Source: Salinimicrobium sp049687495
GTDB taxonomy: Bacteria > Bacteroidota > Bacteroidia > Flavobacteriales > Flavobacteriaceae
Direction: 5' to 3'
Assembly (NCBI GenBank): GCA_049687495.1
Contig: JBAVJB010000043.1
Span: forward strand, 1 to 33,697
DNA: 33,697 bases
The notes under the pieces were generated by a model. That model did no database searches. It saw only the letters and a list, made by a program, of their open reading frames with translations, and was not told the origin of the DNA. Shown in pieces: positions 7,350 through 13,524 of this stretch (position 1 is its first letter; each line of letters opens with the position of its first letter). A program made the position numbers and the translations under genes.

Positions 7350-7915
7350 GAGATCTGTAGCCTGTATTTGTGCAGCAGGCCTTCTAAATTGTCGCGGGAA
7401 AATTTAGCTTTGTTGATCCTGTTCTCCTCGGGATCGATGGAAAAACCGTACGAGGTTCTGAAATCTGCAGCCTCAAGATCTGTATTGCTGAAAACGGCGC
7501 CGGTAAGAACACAGGTGTCAAAAATGGCATTTTTAAGATCTGCTTCAGAAAGATCTACCTGTTGCATTTTGCAGCCTTTAAATCTGCTGCCTTTTAGCTT
7601 CAGCTTAAAAAAGGAGGAGAAATCGAGCTGACATTCTTCAAAATTAAAGGAAAGCAGAAACGGGTTGCATAGGTCAAACCTTAGCCCCAGCATCTTACAG
7701 TTTCTGAAAAGATCTTCTCTAAAGATCGTTCCTGAAATCAGCGCGTTGCTAAAATCACAGTTCACAAAAGTGCATTCGGCGAAATTGAAGTTTTGAAGGT
7801 TTGATTCGGCGAAGTTGCAGTCTTTGAAGCTGCAGTTCTCAAATTCGGAAGAGGGGAATTTTTGTTGCGAAAAATCAACTGCAGAAAAATTTTCGTCCAG
7901 GCAGGGCGCATTCAT
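7346..7915 (-). CDS. pentapeptide-repeat protein
   Basis: A 189-residue protein built almost wholly of pentapeptide units of the A(N/D)LXX type, with Phe or Leu at the centre of every fifth position (FENCSFKDCNFAESNLQNF, VDLSEADLKNAIFDTC, DLEAADF). It should fold as a right-handed quadrilateral beta-helix, like Qnr and McbG proteins. There is no signal peptide, so it is cytoplasmic. Size and the short C-terminal helix (DNLEGLLHKYRLQIS) match the Qnr-like group, some of which protect DNA gyrase from quinolones or toxins. That function cannot be inferred from the fold alone. It starts 13 bp after the LptA-like gene and overlaps the hydrolase start. Confidence 0.9.
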   Translation of the reverse strand: MNAPCLDENFSAVDFSQQKFPSSEFENCSFKDCNFAESNLQNFNFAECTFVNCDFSNALISGTIFREDLFRNCKMLGLRFDLCNPFLLSFNFEECQLDFSSFFKLKLKGSRFKGCKMQQVDLSEADLKNAIFDTCVLTGAVFSNTDLEAADFRTSYGFSIDPEENRINKAKFSRDNLEGLLHKYRLQIS

Positions 7916-7928
7916 TTCTTACAGAAGA

Positions 7929-8303
7929 TCAACAGTCTTTACCGTCACAGGCCTTTACATTGGCAACAAGATAGGCTACGCAGTCGCCCAGGTCGATCTT
8001 TAGAGTAGTTGGGCCAAGATCGCTTGCAAGTTTTTTCTTGCCGTTAAGACGAAGTTCCTTGAAACCGCTTATGGTAAAGGTTTTGGTCTTTTTATCGTAA
8101 ACGATCTTATCGGCTTTCTCGATCTCGACTATAGAAGTGGAAAAATGGACATTTCCGGTTAGCTCAACAAGCTCTTTATTTTGAGTGGAAATATTGTTGT
8201 CTCCGGAGAATGAAATTCCTTCTCCTGCAAAGGTAACAGGACCTTCCTGGGCCATTAGCCCGGTGCTAAACAATACGAACAACAAAACAAGTAGTGGTCT
8301 CAT
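7929..8303 (-). CDS. small LptA/OstA-like periplasmic protein
   Basis: About 124 residues from the ATG at 8303; an in-frame ATG at 8312 would add three residues and is less likely because the signal peptide begins MRPLLVLLFVLFSTGLMAQ. The mature part contains a beta-rich stretch of LptA/OstA type (VELTGNVHFSTSIVEIEKADKIVYD), in which one repeat resembles the beta-jellyroll of proteins that carry LPS across the periplasm. It is shorter than standard LptA (about 170-200 residues). The C-terminus has three Cys (GDC, KAC, DGKDC) that could form disulfides. It is the first gene of a minus-strand operon with the pentapeptide and hydrolase genes. A link to LPS transport is an inference from weak similarity. 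Confidence 0.7.
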   Translation of the reverse strand: MRPLLVLLFVLFSTGLMAQEGPVTFAGEGISFSGDNNISTQNKELVELTGNVHFSTSIVEIEKADKIVYDKKTKTFTISGFKELRLNGKKKLASDLGPTTLKIDLGDCVAYLVANVKACDGKDC

Positions 8304-8571
8304 AAATGCCATTTTAATCGAGTCTCAAGGTAAGAAAAATTTATGATATTTTGGGACCAATGTCTCTTATTTCTTAAACAGCTGTTAATTATTGATTATT
8401 AATGACTTATGGTCTAATTTTTTCTTTATTGAGATCTGATTACTTGCTTTTTTGGATCTGAAAAATGGATAAAAATTAAAGAACTTTATAAAAGCTTTGG
8501 CGGTCTGTTAACTTGGTATAAATCAAAATCTTGTCATCTTCAGCCTTCAAACCCCAACGTTTATCAATGCA

Positions 8572-9555
8572 ATGAATAAGATGAATCGAAATATCTTTAT
8601 GCTGAACTTAAGCCTGCTGCTTTTAGGGATGACCGCTTTGGTGTCTTGCAACGGTGAGGCAGAAACCCGGAGCAAAACTGCATTTACAAAGGATGCATCG
8701 GCAGTTATAGAAAAAGATACTGTTAAAACTGAAAAAGAGGAAAAAGAGCCGCGAAAGCTGGTCACCTACCATCTCGACAGCCTTGGTACAAAGGCAGCAG
8801 TCGACAGTTTTAAGACGCGTTATGATAAAGAACAGCAAAGTATCATCTATGCCCTTAATAGAATGGATCCGCGAAGGTTGAATGCCGGAGACAAAATTGT
8901 GATCCCCGATTCGGTTACCGCAGAACTTCTTGCTTATGCGCCTTTTCCTGAAGAACTCGATCTTTTAGATTCCATTCCAAAGGCCGTGCTTATTTCAAGG
9001 AGAATCCAGGCGGTGGCCCTTTACCAGAATGGCGAACTGATCAAATGGGGACCGGCCAGTACAGGAAAAGAATCCACTCAAACTCCTGCCGGACTTTTCT
9101 ACGGAAACTATAAAGCAAAGCGGAAGATAAGTACAATTGACAAAGACTGGATCATGCCTTACTACTTCAATTTTATGAACTATGAAGGTATTGGTACACA
9201 TGAATACACTTTGCCGGGATATCCCGCAAGTCATGGCTGCGTGCGTTTACGTAATGAAGAGGCCGTCTACATTTACAATTGGGCCACTCAATGGCAGCTA
9301 AATAGTGGTGGGCAAGTAGTGCTGCAAAACGGTACTCCTTTCATGGTGCTGGGAGACTATGATTTCGACCATCCTTCTCCCTGGCTTGATCAGGCTGATG
9401 ATCCTAAAGCCAACTTTTTTACTTCCGAAGAGAAGCAGACCATAAGCGACTATGTGAAACGATATCAAAATAATGCCAAGAATTTTGAACAGAATAAAAC
9501 TCCCGAGGGAGAACTTAACCTGCCGCCAAAAACAAGGCTGCAAACAATAAACTAA
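8572..9555 (+). CDS. L,D-transpeptidase (YkuD family) lipoprotein
   Basis: A 327-residue envelope protein with lipobox LVSC (Cys26) after a hydrophobic signal, and a charged linker of about 40 residues. Residues of about 65-115 (YHLDSLGTKAAV..ALNRMDPRRLNAGDKIVIPDS) resemble a LysM-like peptidoglycan-binding module. The catalytic YkuD domain follows, with ISRRIQAVALYQNGELI at its start, a conserved His210, and the active-site block YPASHGCVRLRN (His221, Cys223, Arg225). Such enzymes make 3-3 cross-links in peptidoglycan or attach lipoproteins to it through a Cys-acyl intermediate. Start at the ATG at 8572; the next ATG at 8581 would also keep the signal. A strong hairpin at 9561 follows. Confidence 0.93.
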   Translation: MNKMNRNIFMLNLSLLLLGMTALVSCNGEAETRSKTAFTKDASAVIEKDTVKTEKEEKEPRKLVTYHLDSLGTKAAVDSFKTRYDKEQQSIIYALNRMDPRRLNAGDKIVIPDSVTAELLAYAPFPEELDLLDSIPKAVLISRRIQAVALYQNGELIKWGPASTGKESTQTPAGLFYGNYKAKRKISTIDKDWIMPYYFNFMNYEGIGTHEYTLPGYPASHGCVRLRNEEAVYIYNWATQWQLNSGGQVVLQNGTPFMVLGDYDFDHPSPWLDQADDPKANFFTSEEKQTISDYVKRYQNNAKNFEQNKTPEGELNLPPKTRLQTIN

Positions 9556-9560
9556 AATGA

Positions 9561-9591
9561 AGAGCTCCAAAAATGGCATTTTTGGAGCTCT
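9561..9591. terminator. bidirectional terminator hairpin between convergent genes
   Basis: Perfect 15-bp inverted repeat AGAGCTCCAAAAATG (9561-9575) / CATTTTTGGAGCTCT (9577-9591) around one G. It lies six bases after the L,D-transpeptidase stop and 27 bases from the stop of the opposing hydrolase gene. Its apex is the AAAAATGNCATTTTT palindrome that recurs in the window. Confidence 0.85.
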
Positions 9592-9617
9592 ATTTCTTTA
9601 AGGTTTTACAAGAAACT

Positions 9618-10526
9618 TCAGAAATTGTTCTTTTCTGCAAAGGCCGTTATTGCCTTTCCAAGATCTTCTTTGGCTTCCATAAAAGGCATGTGGCCAACTT
9701 CACTTTTCCACAACATCAGGTTTGGGAAATTGACTCCTTTGTAATGTTCAGGGCCGATCATCCAGTCCCGGCTTCCGTAAAAGAAGAGCACCGGCATGTT
9801 CATTTGCGTGGTTTCGGGCTTAAAGTTCTTCCAGAATTCAGGATTGCTCATGGCAGCATTTCCGAAGTCATAGTTCCACTCCGGGAACGGCTCATAAGTT
9901 TTGTTCATCACTTCCTCGTTAGCCTGGTCCAGGTAAGCCATTTTCCAAAAAACTCCTTCTTCCCGAAGCCTGTCGCCAAAGTAGCCCATTCTCTCCATCA
10001 CAGGAATACTATCGTTCTCGCAGCTAACGTACTTTTCTCCCACAAATTCGGCTGCTTTCGGAAACCAGCTTTCACAGCAGGTTTGGGTGATATCCAAAGT
10101 ACAGTTGATCATGAGCATTCCTTTAAGGGATTCGGGAAACTTTTCAGCATAACCCATTTGCAGTAGTCCGCCGAAGGAATGTCCAAGCGTAAGCCAGCTG
10201 TCATAGCCCAGGAATTTCCTCAACTCCTCAAAATCCTGCACCATACGGTCCATGGAATAATTGCCGTCTTTGGCACTTTCTGAACGGCCAACTCCACGTT
10301 GATCCAGATAAACAACCGTGAAATGCTGCTCCATGAAATCTCCAAAGAACTGCTCGAACCAATAGCTGCCCGAGCCCGGCCCGCCGTGCAGGTAGAGCAG
10401 GGGAGTGCCGTGGCCTTCAACTTTCACATAAAGTTTCACCCCGTCTGAGGTGGTGAACTGTTTTTCTTCGGCTTTTGCGATTCCCACCAGGAACAGCAGG
10501 GCCAACATGATAATGCTTCTCTTCAT
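9618..10526 (-). CDS. secreted alpha/beta hydrolase, proline-iminopeptidase type (S33)
   Basis: A 302-residue hydrolase with a signal peptide (MKRSIIMLALLFLVGIAKA), so periplasmic or exported. It carries the oxyanion motif HGGPGSGSYWFEQF (about 48-61), which marks prolyl iminopeptidase-like S33 members, DQRGVGRS (about 75-82), the nucleophile elbow GHSFGG (about 118-123; catalytic Ser), a late Asp in FFYGSRDWM, and a His in VGHMPF near residue 280. All three triad residues are present. The likely job is removing N-terminal residues from peptides, or hydrolysing amides or esters; family members vary in substrate. It converges with the L,D-transpeptidase gene and is probably monocistronic. Confidence 0.92.
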   Translation of the reverse strand: MKRSIIMLALLFLVGIAKAEEKQFTTSDGVKLYVKVEGHGTPLLYLHGGPGSGSYWFEQFFGDFMEQHFTVVYLDQRGVGRSESAKDGNYSMDRMVQDFEELRKFLGYDSWLTLGHSFGGLLQMGYAEKFPESLKGMLMINCTLDITQTCCESWFPKAAEFVGEKYVSCENDSIPVMERMGYFGDRLREEGVFWKMAYLDQANEEVMNKTYEPFPEWNYDFGNAAMSNPEFWKNFKPETTQMNMPVLFFYGSRDWMIGPEHYKGVNFPNLMLWKSEVGHMPFMEAKEDLGKAITAFAEKNNF

Positions 10527-10730
10527 TTTTTTGATGGTTATTTAATGCTTTTCTGCCGTTGAGCGCCCGCAAAGCACGGGCGTGATCAACTGCAGTCTTC
10601 TTCATAGAATTTCCTCAAAGACTGCCGTGCCCATTTTTTGTTACACTTCATTGCAGAAGAAAGCGATTACAAACCTTCTAAAGTAGAAAATAAAAGCATT
10701 CAAAAATTCCTGATCTTCAACCTGTAGCAA

Positions 10731-10770
10731 TAAAAAATCCCGCCGAAGAAAATTTCTTCAAGCGGGATTC
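10731..10770 (-). terminator. rho-independent terminator of the OsmC-end operon
   Basis: Read on the minus strand, AATCCCGC ... GCGGGATT pairs around an inner GAAGAAA/TTTCTTC stem and is followed by TTTTTT. It lies about 20 bases after the OsmC stop codon. Confidence 0.85.
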
Positions 10771-10789
10771 AAATGTAGGGGGAAACTAT

Positions 10790-11233
10790 TTATACCAAAG
10801 AGCTTGCCAATTCTATCTGCGGCTTAAGAAAAACTTCAGCAGTCACAGAGTTGGTGATAAGGCAGGCTTTCTCGGCCTTTTGAAGGATTTTTTCCGCCTT
10901 TTCGCGCTCCTCTTCATTGATGATGGTGAGAACCGGCTCCAGGAGCACCTCAGACATTGCAAATTTTCCGTCGACTTTGCTCAATTTTCCTTTTGCAGGT
11001 ACCCTAAGGCTTTTAAATTCCAGTTTAGAATTTTCGGCAATTGCCAAAAAGGTGGTCATAAAGCAGCTGCTAATTGCAGCAGTGAACAAATGTTCAGGAG
11101 ACCAGATGCCTGCCATACCTTTAGGAAACTCGGGAGGTGTTGCCACTTCGATCTTTTGCTCCAGTTCGGGCGAAAAGATCTCTCCTTTACGGTCAGATCT
11201 CCACTCAAGATCTACGTTATAGTAATGTTCCAT
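10790..11233 (-). CDS. OsmC/Ohr-family thiol peroxidase-like protein
   Basis: A 147-residue OsmC-family protein. These dimeric proteins reduce organic hydroperoxides or act on sulfur compounds through two Cys. The catalytic Cys57 lies in the family block AAISSCFMTTFLAIAE, and the resolving Cys124 in KACLITNSV, 67 residues later, as expected. The N-terminus (YYNVDLEW) and SPEHLFTAA are typical. There are only 42 bp between it and the DUF2892 gene upstream, with no clear promoter, so it is probably the last gene of the rhodanese operon, and its terminator at 10731-10770 closes that operon. The context points to persulfide, sulfide or peroxide handling; the substrate is not shown by the sequence. 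Confidence 0.92.
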   Translation of the reverse strand: MEHYYNVDLEWRSDRKGEIFSPELEQKIEVATPPEFPKGMAGIWSPEHLFTAAISSCFMTTFLAIAENSKLEFKSLRVPAKGKLSKVDGKFAMSEVLLEPVLTIINEEEREKAEKILQKAEKACLITNSVTAEVFLKPQIELASSLV

Positions 11234-11275
11234 TATATTGTGTATTTGTCAGTTCAAAGTTATAAGCCTTTCTGC

Positions 11276-11494
11276 TCATTTCTGCTGATCCCGGTCAGGT
11301 TTGACGCTGCAACTGCCCCCGGCACAATTGCCTCCGGCGCAACCAAAGCCAAAAAGGCCCATGAGGCAAACGTAAGCCCCAAGTCCTACACCCCACCACT
11401 GCACTTCAGAAAATGCCTGGGCCAGCACCAGTAGCCCAATGACTAAATATGCTGCACGCATCCAGGTCCAGTTATGAAGCAGTCGTTCTTTCAT
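11276..11494 (-). CDS. DUF2892 (YgaP-like) membrane protein with Cys-rich tail
   Basis: A 72-residue protein with two predicted membrane helices (about 11-29 and 31-52), in the DUF2892/YgaP-transmembrane style. E. coli YgaP joins such a membrane part to a rhodanese; here they are adjacent separate genes, which fits a membrane-associated sulfurtransferase role. The tail GFGCAGGNCAGGSCSVKP contains three Cys spaced at regular intervals and could bind metal or accept sulfur. Its ATG overlaps the stop of the upstream rhodanese (TAATG at 11492-11496), so translation is coupled. Confidence 0.85.
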   Translation of the reverse strand: MKERLLHNWTWMRAAYLVIGLLVLAQAFSEVQWWGVGLGAYVCLMGLFGFGCAGGNCAGGSCSVKPDRDQQK

Positions 11495-11814
11495 TAGGAG
11501 ATCTTGTTTTGAAGGCTTCTCCAGCCACCGCCGTTATACACCTGAGTGTAACCGTATGACTGCAGCATTTTCCTGGCCGATGCGCTCCTCATGCCCGAGG
11601 CACAACAGGTGATCACCGGCTTGTCCTTACCTTTAATCTTATTGAGGTTGTTGTTCAAAACGTTCAGCGGGATGTTCTTTGAATCTTTGATATGTCCGGT
11701 ACTGTATTCGCCTTTCGTGCGCACATCAATGATGATCCCACCGTTTTTCAGCATTTCTGAAAAATCAGGCTGTTGGCTTTTTCCGAAGATCTTTTTTAGA
11801 ATATTTATCATCAT
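11494..11814 (-). CDS. rhodanese-like domain protein (second of two)
   Basis: A 106-residue single-domain sulfurtransferase. I start it at the ATG at 11814, because this ATG overlaps the stop of the upstream rhodanese (TAATG); the longer in-frame version would read inside that gene and add residues that match nothing. The hallmark IIIDVRTKGEYSTGHIKDSKNIPLN at about 27-51 (DVR, E, GHI) and the active-site loop CCASGMRS fix the family; the catalytic residue is Cys70 by the C-x5-R pattern. It has a short amphipathic N-terminal segment (MMINILKKIFG) not seen in its neighbour. Probable role: transfer of sulfane sulfur. It is coupled at both ends to the neighbouring genes. Confidence 0.9.
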   Translation of the reverse strand: MMINILKKIFGKSQQPDFSEMLKNGGIIIDVRTKGEYSTGHIKDSKNIPLNVLNNNLNKIKGKDKPVITCCASGMRSASARKMLQSYGYTQVYNGGGWRSLQNKIS

Positions 11815-12098
11815 TACGCGGTTTGAGCTACTAAAAAGTTTACTTCCAGCCAGGAGCCGGCATTGTGGCAATCTAGGCCTTCACGGCTTAGGTAGTGCTG
11901 TGCCTGTGCACTTCGCATTCCCGAAGCACAACAAAGCACCAGCGGCTTGTCAAGCTCTTTTAGCTCGTCCACGTGATCTGGCAGCTCGTTGAGAGGAATA
12001 TTGATGGAACCTGCAACATGGCCTCCGCTAAATTCTCCGCGGCTGCGTACGTCAACAATTTTCGCTTTATCTTCTTTTATCAATTGTGGTATTTTCAT
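11814..12098 (-). CDS. rhodanese-like domain protein (first of two)
   Basis: A compact 94-residue rhodanese. It shows KIVDVRSRGEFSGGHVAGSINIPLNE (about 13-39) and the active-site loop CCASGMRS (56-63; Cys56 catalytic by C-x5-R). The same loop occurs in the next gene, and the two proteins are clearly related paralogues placed in tandem. It is the first gene of a minus-strand operon rhodanese-rhodanese-DUF2892-(OsmC). A promoter with a TATTTTTG -7 element (12124-12131) and an upstream operator at 12151-12170 lies about 30-70 bp before the start. No signal peptide, so it is cytoplasmic. Confidence 0.92.
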   Translation of the reverse strand: MKIPQLIKEDKAKIVDVRSRGEFSGGHVAGSINIPLNELPDHVDELKELDKPLVLCCASGMRSAQAQHYLSREGLDCHNAGSWLEVNFLVAQTA

Positions 12099-12123
12099 CT
12101 TTTAAGATTTGGATTAACAGGGG

Positions 12124-12170
12124 CAAAAATAAAGCGGCAGGAATTGAGCCACAGTTACTTTTGTTACAAA
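12124..12170 (-). promoter_or_regulatory. promoter of the rhodanese operon with an upstream operator
   Basis: Read on the minus strand, the 20-mer TTTGTAACAAAAGTAACTGT (12170 down to 12151) is followed 39 bases from its first base by the -7 element TATTTTTG (12131 to 12124), which agrees with TAnnTTTG. No clear -33 element is seen. The operator centre falls near -41 if the start site is about 12-14 bases after the -7 element begins, the place where class II activators bind. The same arrangement occurs before the DUF302 gene. Confidence 0.7.
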
Positions 12171-12172
12171 GC

Positions 12173-12207
12173 AAAAGATCTGGAAGCAGCGCTCCCAGAT
12201 CTTTTTT
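12173..12207. terminator. terminator hairpin between the DUF302 gene and the rhodanese promoter
   Basis: Inverted repeat AAAAGATCTGG / CCAGATCTTTT (12173-12183 and 12195-12205) with an 11-nt loop and T runs on both sides. It follows the DUF302 gene on the minus strand by 15 bases. Confidence 0.8.
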
Positions 12208-12222
12208 ATCGTTCTAAATGTT

Positions 12223-12609
12223 CTAAAGAGAAGAAATAACTTTTTCCAGTTTATCCCTTACCTGTGAAGCCACGGGTTCCAATTCCTTGTTCTCGACCGC
12301 CTGCATGGAAGCGACGGGATCTACGGCCGAAACTTCGATCTTGCCGTCGTCTGTTTCCTGCACGATCACATTGCAGGGCAGCATGGTTCCTATGCGGCGC
12401 TCGGCCTGTATGGCCTTGTGTGCCATCTGCGGATTGCAGGCACCAAGTATCCTGTATTTTCTGAAATCAACATCCAGTTTTTTCTTGAAAGTCTCCTTTA
12501 CATCGATCTCGGTGAGGATGCCAAAGCCTTCCTTTTTGAGTTCTTCGGTAACCTTCTCGATCACCTTGTCAAAATTATCATCTAAAGTAGTAGAAAAACA
12601 ATAGCTCAT
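12223..12609 (-). CDS. DUF302 protein
   Basis: A 128-residue cytoplasmic protein that matches the DUF302 pattern: LDDNFDKVIEKVTEELKKEGFGILTEIDVKETFKKKL at the start, YRILGACNPQMAHKAI (about 52-67), and IGTMLPCNVIVQE (about 73-85). Two conserved Cys (58 and 79) lie close to each other in the expected fold. The biochemical role is unknown; members often sit with sulfur or metal-stress genes, as this one does with the rhodaneses. It has its own promoter, which shares the operator of the rhodanese promoter, and a terminator at 12173-12207. Confidence 0.9.
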   Translation of the reverse strand: MSYCFSTTLDDNFDKVIEKVTEELKKEGFGILTEIDVKETFKKKLDVDFRKYRILGACNPQMAHKAIQAERRIGTMLPCNVIVQETDDGKIEVSAVDPVASMQAVENKELEPVASQVRDKLEKVISSL

Positions 12610-12642
12610 ATCGGTGGTTTTTTGCTGATTATTAAGTTACTA

Positions 12643-12689
12643 CAAAAATGACATTTTAGAAAACCAATTACAGTGACCTTTGTTACAAA
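12643..12689 (-). promoter_or_regulatory. promoter of the DUF302 gene with the same operator
   Basis: On the minus strand TTTGTAACAAAGGTCACTGT (12689 to 12670) is followed at exactly the same distance (39 bases) by CATTTTTG (12650 to 12643), one base off TAnnTTTG. It agrees with the rhodanese operator at 18 of 20 positions, while the sequence between operator and -7 box is unrelated. The two promoters are therefore likely bound by one activator. Confidence 0.65.
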
Positions 12690-12690
12690 A

Positions 12691-12740
12691 AAAACCTAAA
12701 GGATAGAGATTGTAGGGAGATCTCAGGTCCTAAAGGTTTT
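12691..12740 (-). terminator. possible terminator of the DsbA-family gene
   Basis: Inverted repeat AAAACCTAAAGGA (12691-12703) / TCCTAAAGGTTTT (12728-12740) with a central mismatch and a 24-nt loop. On the minus strand it ends in a run of eight T (AGGTTTTTTTTG). It lies about 80 bases after the DsbA-family stop. Confidence 0.5.
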
Positions 12741-12818
12741 CCTGATGTAAAAATATAGCTTACTTACCTATTGTAAATCTATTTTAAATAGATTTTAGCT
12801 ATTTAACAAAAAAGCATT

Positions 12819-13457
12819 TTAGTTCTTCTCGTTCCATACTTTTTCCAGCACTTCTAAAAAGGTTTCTGAAGGCTGTGCTCCCGAAACGCCGTACTTATTC
12901 TCGAAAACAAAGAAAGGCACCCCTCGCACGCCAATTTGCTGCGCCTGCATCTCATCCTGTTTTACCGCATAAGCATATTCTTCGGAATTCAAAGCCTGCT
13001 CAGCTTCCTCTTTTTCCAGCCCTGCGGAAACTGCAATCTCAAGCAGGCTTTCTTTGTCGTCAATATTCTTTGCTTCGGAAAAATGAGCTTTAAACAGCTG
13101 TTCCTTAAGCTCATTGGCGCGGCCTTTTTCTTTTGCCAGCTGTAGCAGCAGGTGAGCTTTATATGAATTTGCCACGACTGAAGAATTCGGATCCATTTCC
13201 AGGCCTGATTCTGCAGCCATTTTTTCCACATTTTGGAACATTTCCCGGGCCTGTTCTTCCGAAACATTCTTGGCCTTCACAAAATAGTCCATCGTGCTGA
13301 TCTCCGGCTGGGTTTCCAGGTTTGGGTCTAGCTGAAAGCTGTGCCAGTTCACCTGTACTTCCTCCTTATGCGGAAATTCTTCCAGGGCGGCTTCAAATTT
13401 TCTTTTTCCAATATAGCAGAAGGGACAGCGCACGTCTGACCAGATATCAATTGTCAT
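12819..13457 (-). CDS. DsbA-family (FrnE-like) thiol oxidoreductase
   Basis: A 212-residue thioredoxin-fold protein without a signal peptide. The active-site block IWSDVRCPFCYIGKRKFE carries a CPFC redox motif (Cys11 and Cys14). The helical insert and the C-terminal GVRGVPFFVFENKYGVSGAQPSETF (cis-Pro loop at GVP) are characteristic of the FrnE/2-hydroxychromene-2-carboxylate-isomerase-like group. FrnE-type proteins act as cytoplasmic disulfide reductases or isomerases during oxidative stress. It lies next to the DUF302-rhodanese-OsmC block on the same strand, which supports a redox role. No partner reductase is seen nearby. Confidence 0.93.
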   Translation of the reverse strand: MTIDIWSDVRCPFCYIGKRKFEAALEEFPHKEEVQVNWHSFQLDPNLETQPEISTMDYFVKAKNVSEEQAREMFQNVEKMAAESGLEMDPNSSVVANSYKAHLLLQLAKEKGRANELKEQLFKAHFSEAKNIDDKESLLEIAVSAGLEKEEAEQALNSEEYAYAVKQDEMQAQQIGVRGVPFFVFENKYGVSGAQPSETFLEVLEKVWNEKN

Positions 13458-13524
13458 AGATTTTGTTTTTGTTGAATGAATTGCAAATTCTGAACCCTTT
13501 TTCCTGTCGTGCCAAAACTGCAGT

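Noticed and set aside
7513..7534. A mobile copy of the GMC-end hairpin inside the pentapeptide gene
   Set aside because: AGGTGTCAAAAATG and CATTTTT match the hairpin at 13544-13564 almost exactly, but the codons also fit the normal pentapeptide pattern (KNAIFDTC) and there is no second arm. It is counted only as an instance of the short palindrome.
9573..10166. A long plus-strand open frame opposite the proline-iminopeptidase gene
   Set aside because: The opposite strand has a complete S33 hydrolase with all motifs; the plus-strand frame shows no recognisable domain.
10558..10576. Short GC-rich hairpin CGCCCG/CGGGCG after the S33 hydrolase start
   Set aside because: It has a small stem, no T run, and lies before the start of a gene where a terminator is not expected.
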